This document shows positions 61,212 through 64,000 of a stretch of 64,000 bases of DNA, piece by piece. Location of the stretch: assembly GCA_021801265.1 (NCBI GenBank), contig JAJYYE010000011.1:1-64000 (forward strand), written 5' to 3'. The position numbers were made by a program, and so were the translations under genes. Under the pieces are notes generated by a model. The model was not told where the DNA came from, ran no database searches, and saw only the letters and a program-made list of their open reading frames with translations. The first letter of the stretch is position 1; each line of letters starts with the position of its first letter. The stretch comes from Pseudomonadota bacterium. Lineage in GTDB: Bacteria; Pseudomonadota; Gammaproteobacteria; Halothiobacillales; Halothiobacillaceae.

Positions 61212-62021
61212 ATGAAACATCCTGAAACCCCGGTTTCTCGTCCTAAAACGATTCCTGATCTTTGGCAAGCACAGCAGCCCATCGTGATGCTGACAGCCTA
61301 TGATGCGAGTTTTGCTCGCATGGCGGACGCAGCTGGCGTCGATGTGCTGCTCGTGGGCGATTCACTCGGAATGGTGGTGCAGGGGCAGCGCGACACACTT
61401 GCGGTAACCTTGGATGACATGGTCTATCACACGCAACTGGTTCGCCGTGGCGCGCCACAGGCGTTAATTGTTGCAGATATGCCTTTTTTAACGGATAACA
61501 CCATTGAATCCACCTTGCACCATGCCGGTCGTTTGATTCAGGAAGCAGGTGCGGACATGGTTAAAATTGAAGGAGGCGCGGTTAAAGCCCCCATCATTCG
61601 CGCCTTGACCGACGCCGGTATTCCCGTTTGCGTGCACCTCGGTTTACTGCCGCAGCGGGTTCGGCAGTTGGGCGGATATCGAGTGCAGGGGCGCGGAGCC
61701 GAAGACGCCAGCCGAATTATTCATGATGCAGAATTACTTGCCGATGCAGGTGCTGCATTAATGGTGGTGGAATGCGTTCCCAATGGACTTGGTACGCGTA
61801 TTGCGCAATCCGTTGCCGTCCCCGTAATTGGGATTGGCGCCGGAGCAGGGGTTGATGGGCAGGTTCTGGTCATGCACGATTTACTCGGTATGAACCCACA
61901 CCCGGCGCGGTTTGTCCGTGATTTTTTGCGCGGGCGCGGCTCAATTTTGCAGGCAATGCAGGCGTACGGTGAGGCGGTGCGTAATCGGAGTTTTCCTGCG
62001 GAACACGAAGGGTTTGTGTGA
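61212..62021 (+). CDS. panB: Ketopantoate hydroxymethyltransferase
   Basis: A 269-residue TIM-barrel enzyme of pantothenate synthesis, transferring a hydroxymethyl group to 2-oxoisovalerate. VMLTAYDASFARMADAAGVD, VGDSLGMVVQG, VKIEGG, CVHLGLLPQ and VIGIGAGAGVDGQVLVMHDL are complete. It is followed one base later by the TTG start of panC, so the two are translated together. Confidence 0.96.
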   Translation: MKHPETPVSRPKTIPDLWQAQQPIVMLTAYDASFARMADAAGVDVLLVGDSLGMVVQGQRDTLAVTLDDMVYHTQLVRRGAPQALIVADMPFLTDNTIESTLHHAGRLIQEAGADMVKIEGGAVKAPIIRALTDAGIPVCVHLGLLPQRVRQLGGYRVQGRGAEDASRIIHDAELLADAGAALMVVECVPNGLGTRIAQSVAVPVIGIGAGAGVDGQVLVMHDLLGMNPHPARFVRDFLRGRGSILQAMQAYGEAVRNRSFPAEHEGFV

Positions 62022-62022
62022 A

Positions 62023-62868
62023 TTGAAGCTGCTGTCCAACCTGTCTGAATTGGCCGACTGGCGGGCCGAACACACTCATTCATCGCAACCCATCGCCTTT
62101 GTTCCCACGATGGGGAACTTGCATTCCGGTCATTTGCGCCTGGTTGCGCGGGGGAAAGCGATTGAACCTCGGCCGATGACGGTCGTCTCGATCTTTGTTA
62201 ACCCGTTGCAATTTAATGATCCGGCTGATTTAGCCCGCTATCCCCGAACGCTTGATACAGACTTGGCGCAATTGCGCAGCGCGGGCGTGGATGCTGTGTT
62301 TGTGCCGCCGGTTGAGGCCCTGTTGCCATCGGCTGAAGGGGCAGTTCATATTGATCCGGGCGTTTTGGCCTTGCCATGGGAGGGTCTGGCGCGCCCGGGG
62401 CATTTTACGGGAATGGCGACCATTGTAGCCAAGCTGTTCAACTTGATTCGGCCCAATTTCGCGTTGTTCGGTGAAAAAGATTTTCAGCAGTTAATCATTG
62501 TGCGGCAGATGGTGCGCGATTTGAATTTCCCCGTGACCCTCATCGGAGTGCCTACGGAGCGTGCTGCGGATGGCTTGGCATTAAGCTCCCGCAATCGGTT
62601 TCTTACGCACACCGAGCGCGAACTCGCCCCGCTACTCTATGCACAATTATCCTTGGCCGCCGAACGCATTAGCCGGCAAGAATCCGTCGATGCGGTGATG
62701 CACGCCGCCCACCGCACGTTGCAAACCGCCGGTTTTAGTCTCGAATATCTGACTTTTTGCGATGCCCATACCTTGCACGCCCTGCACGAACCGGGACCGG
62801 GTGTTTTGCTGGCCGCGGCCCGCCTTGGCGCAGTCCGCTTGATCGATAACGTGCAGATCAAGCGTTAA
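62023..62868 (+). CDS. panC: Pantothenate synthetase
   Basis: A 281-residue ATP-dependent ligase joining pantoate and beta-alanine. [16 protein letters not shown] carries the nucleotidyl-transfer HxGH motif; [20 protein letters not shown] and FGEKDFQQL are family signatures. The frame is open to 61912 inside panB, but the TTG at 62023, one base after the panB stop, gives the normal N-terminus. Length fits the family. Confidence 0.94.
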   Translation: MKLLSNLSELADWRAEHTHSSQPIAFVPTMGNLHSGHLRLVARGKAIEPRPMTVVSIFVNPLQFNDPADLARYPRTLDTDLAQLRSAGVDAVFVPPVEALLPSAEGAVHIDPGVLALPWEGLARPGHFTGMATIVAKLFNLIRPNFALFGEKDFQQLIIVRQMVRDLNFPVTLIGVPTERAADGLALSSRNRFLTHTERELAPLLYAQLSLAAERISRQESVDAVMHAAHRTLQTAGFSLEYLTFCDAHTLHALHEPGPGVLLAAARLGAVRLIDNVQIKR

Positions 62869-62921
62869 ATGCCCGCTTTACGGTACAATTTCAGCTTAAA
62901 TGTCCAGTACGGAACCCAGTC

Positions 62922-63881
62922 ATGAATCCCAATTACCTTGAATTCGAACAACCCATCGCGGAATTAGATGCCAAAATTAACGAATTACGGCTCATGGATC
63001 ATTCATCTGGCTTGAACATCAATGAAGAGATTGCCCGGTTGGAAGCCAAAAGCGCTGAGCTGACTCGTTCGATTTTTAGTAATCTAACCGCATGGCAAAT
63101 CAACCAGATTGCCCGGCATCCGCAGCGCCCCTATACGTTCGATTATGTGCGAAACTTTCTGACTGATTTCACTGAATTACATGGCGATCGGGCGTTTGCA
63201 GATGATCAGGCCATTGTAGGCGGTATGGCGCGCCTCGATGGCATTCCGGTAATGGTGATCGGGCATCAGAAAGGCCGCGATACCAAGGAAAAAATTCGCC
63301 GAAATTTTGGCATGCCTCGCCCCGAAGGCTACCGCAAGGCCAAACGCTTAATGGAACTGGCGGCAAAATTCAAACTCCCCGTTTTAACCTTTATTGATAC
63401 GCCCGGTGCCTATCCAGGTATTGATGCCGAAGAGCGGGGTCAAAGTGAAGCAATTGCGCGAAATCTCTACGTGATGGCCGATTTACCCACACCCATTATC
63501 GTCACCATTATTGGCGAGGGCGGATCCGGCGGTGCACTGGCTATTGGTGTGGGCGATCATGTGATGCAGCTCCAATACAGCACTTATTCCGTCATCTCCC
63601 CTGAAGGCTGCGCGTCAATTTTGTATAAAAGTGCCGATAAAGCCTCCGAGGCAGCAGAAGCTTTGGGTATCACCGCGCCGCGCCTGCTCCAATTGGGATT
63701 AATCGATGAAGTCATCGCCGAACCTTGCGGCGGTGCGCATCGAGATATTCCATTTACGGCACAAACATTAAAAGCCTCGATTAAACGTGCGTTACTGAAA
63801 CAACTCAACTTGCCGGTTGAACAGTTACTTGACATTCGTTACAAGCGATTAATGCGCTATGGGCAATATCTCGAACACTGA
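62922..63881 (+). CDS. accA: Acetyl-CoA carboxylase carboxyltransferase subunit alpha
   Basis: A 319-residue subunit that, with AccD, transfers the carboxyl group from biotin to acetyl-CoA for fatty-acid synthesis. It begins [68 protein letters not shown] and [14 protein letters not shown] are all in place. Length equals E. coli AccA (319). It is followed after 6 bases by tilS, a common gammaproteobacterial order. Confidence 0.97.
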   Translation: MNPNYLEFEQPIAELDAKINELRLMDHSSGLNINEEIARLEAKSAELTRSIFSNLTAWQINQIARHPQRPYTFDYVRNFLTDFTELHGDRAFADDQAIVGGMARLDGIPVMVIGHQKGRDTKEKIRRNFGMPRPEGYRKAKRLMELAAKFKLPVLTFIDTPGAYPGIDAEERGQSEAIARNLYVMADLPTPIIVTIIGEGGSGGALAIGVGDHVMQLQYSTYSVISPEGCASILYKSADKASEAAEALGITAPRLLQLGLIDEVIAEPCGGAHRDIPFTAQTLKASIKRALLKQLNLPVEQLLDIRYKRLMRYGQYLEH

Positions 63882-63887
63882 TTACTC

Positions 63888-64000
63888 TTGAACACCAATC
63901 TTCCCGTTTTCCCCGTTTCATTAAGCGAAGCATGGCCTGCTGAACTACCCAGGTACCCAAGTATTATTCTCGCCAGTTCGGGCGGGGCAGACTCATTGGG
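63888..64000 (+). CDS. tilS: tRNA(Ile)-lysidine synthase, N-terminal part (runs off the window)
   Basis: From a TTG at 63888, 37 residues are visible, ending with IILASSGGADSLG. SGGxDS is the PP-loop ATP-binding motif of TilS, the enzyme that converts the CAU anticodon of a minor tRNA-Ile to read AUA. The usual neighbour of accA in gammaproteobacteria is tilS, which supports the call. The rest is beyond the right edge. Confidence 0.85.
   Translation, partial: MNTNLPVFPVSLSEAWPAELPRYPSIILASSGGADSL

Overview
The window looks like the chromosome of a gammaproteobacterium. The housekeeping order pcnB-folK-panB-panC, accA-tilS, ubiA, kup and a proteobacterial tRNA-Leu(CAG) all fit. A lone cbb3-type oxidase subunit, a phosphoketolase/acetate kinase/glycogen phosphorylase cluster and a full Mrp antiporter operon suggest a metabolically specialised, perhaps chemolithotrophic and salt- or alkali-tolerant member of the Chromatiales (Halothiobacillus-like). 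The genus is an inference from gene content only.

Bases 1 to about 22,750 are an accessory island. It opens with the end of an IS21-family element and an IS110-family element whose upstream DNA carries back-to-back hairpins. Next come a Septu-like ATPase/HNH pair coupled to a mazE antitoxin and a truncated mazF, a frameshifted small membrane-protein gene, and a very large STAND-like NTPase with a degenerate phospholipase-D-like C-terminus, split into two overlapping reading frames. A Tn7-like transposition module follows (tniQ, tnsC, tnsB, tnsA; all minus strand), then a divergent pair of unrecognised genes, then a type II CBASS operon (capV patatin phospholipase, DncV-like cyclase, Cap2 E1/E2 protein, Cap3 JAMM protease). 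Cap3 is broken by one missing base in a seven-A run. The island ends within about 100 bp of the nrdB stop codon. It holds at least three candidate or known anti-phage systems and several toxin-antitoxin remnants; two of its large genes carry single-base frameshifts.

Bases 22,753 to 32,000 hold nrdB and nrdA, with a paired NrdR box and a perfect DnaA box upstream. NrdB has Glu at the first metal position and Phe at the radical-tyrosine position, the hallmarks of class Ic (Chlamydia-type) enzymes. A UDP-glucuronate epimerase, a zinc alcohol dehydrogenase, a nitroreductase, a double-cupin protein and an EamA transporter follow.

Bases 32,000 to 40,414 are a carbon-storage cluster in one direction: ackA, xfp, a degenerate class I aldolase fragment, a histidine phosphatase, glgP and a slipin. 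Together they could turn glycogen-derived sugar phosphates into acetyl phosphate, acetate and ATP.

Bases 40,900 to 64,000 are core genome: tRNA-Leu, a DUF6231-like gene, a 33-residue membrane peptide, orphan ccoN, uvrD, kup, a MITE-like repeat, mntR with an entericidin-like lipoprotein gene, a gamma-carbonic-anhydrase-like protein, ubiA, cytochrome c-prime, a chemoreceptor, mrp(AB)CDEFG, pcnB, folK, panB, panC, accA and the start of tilS.
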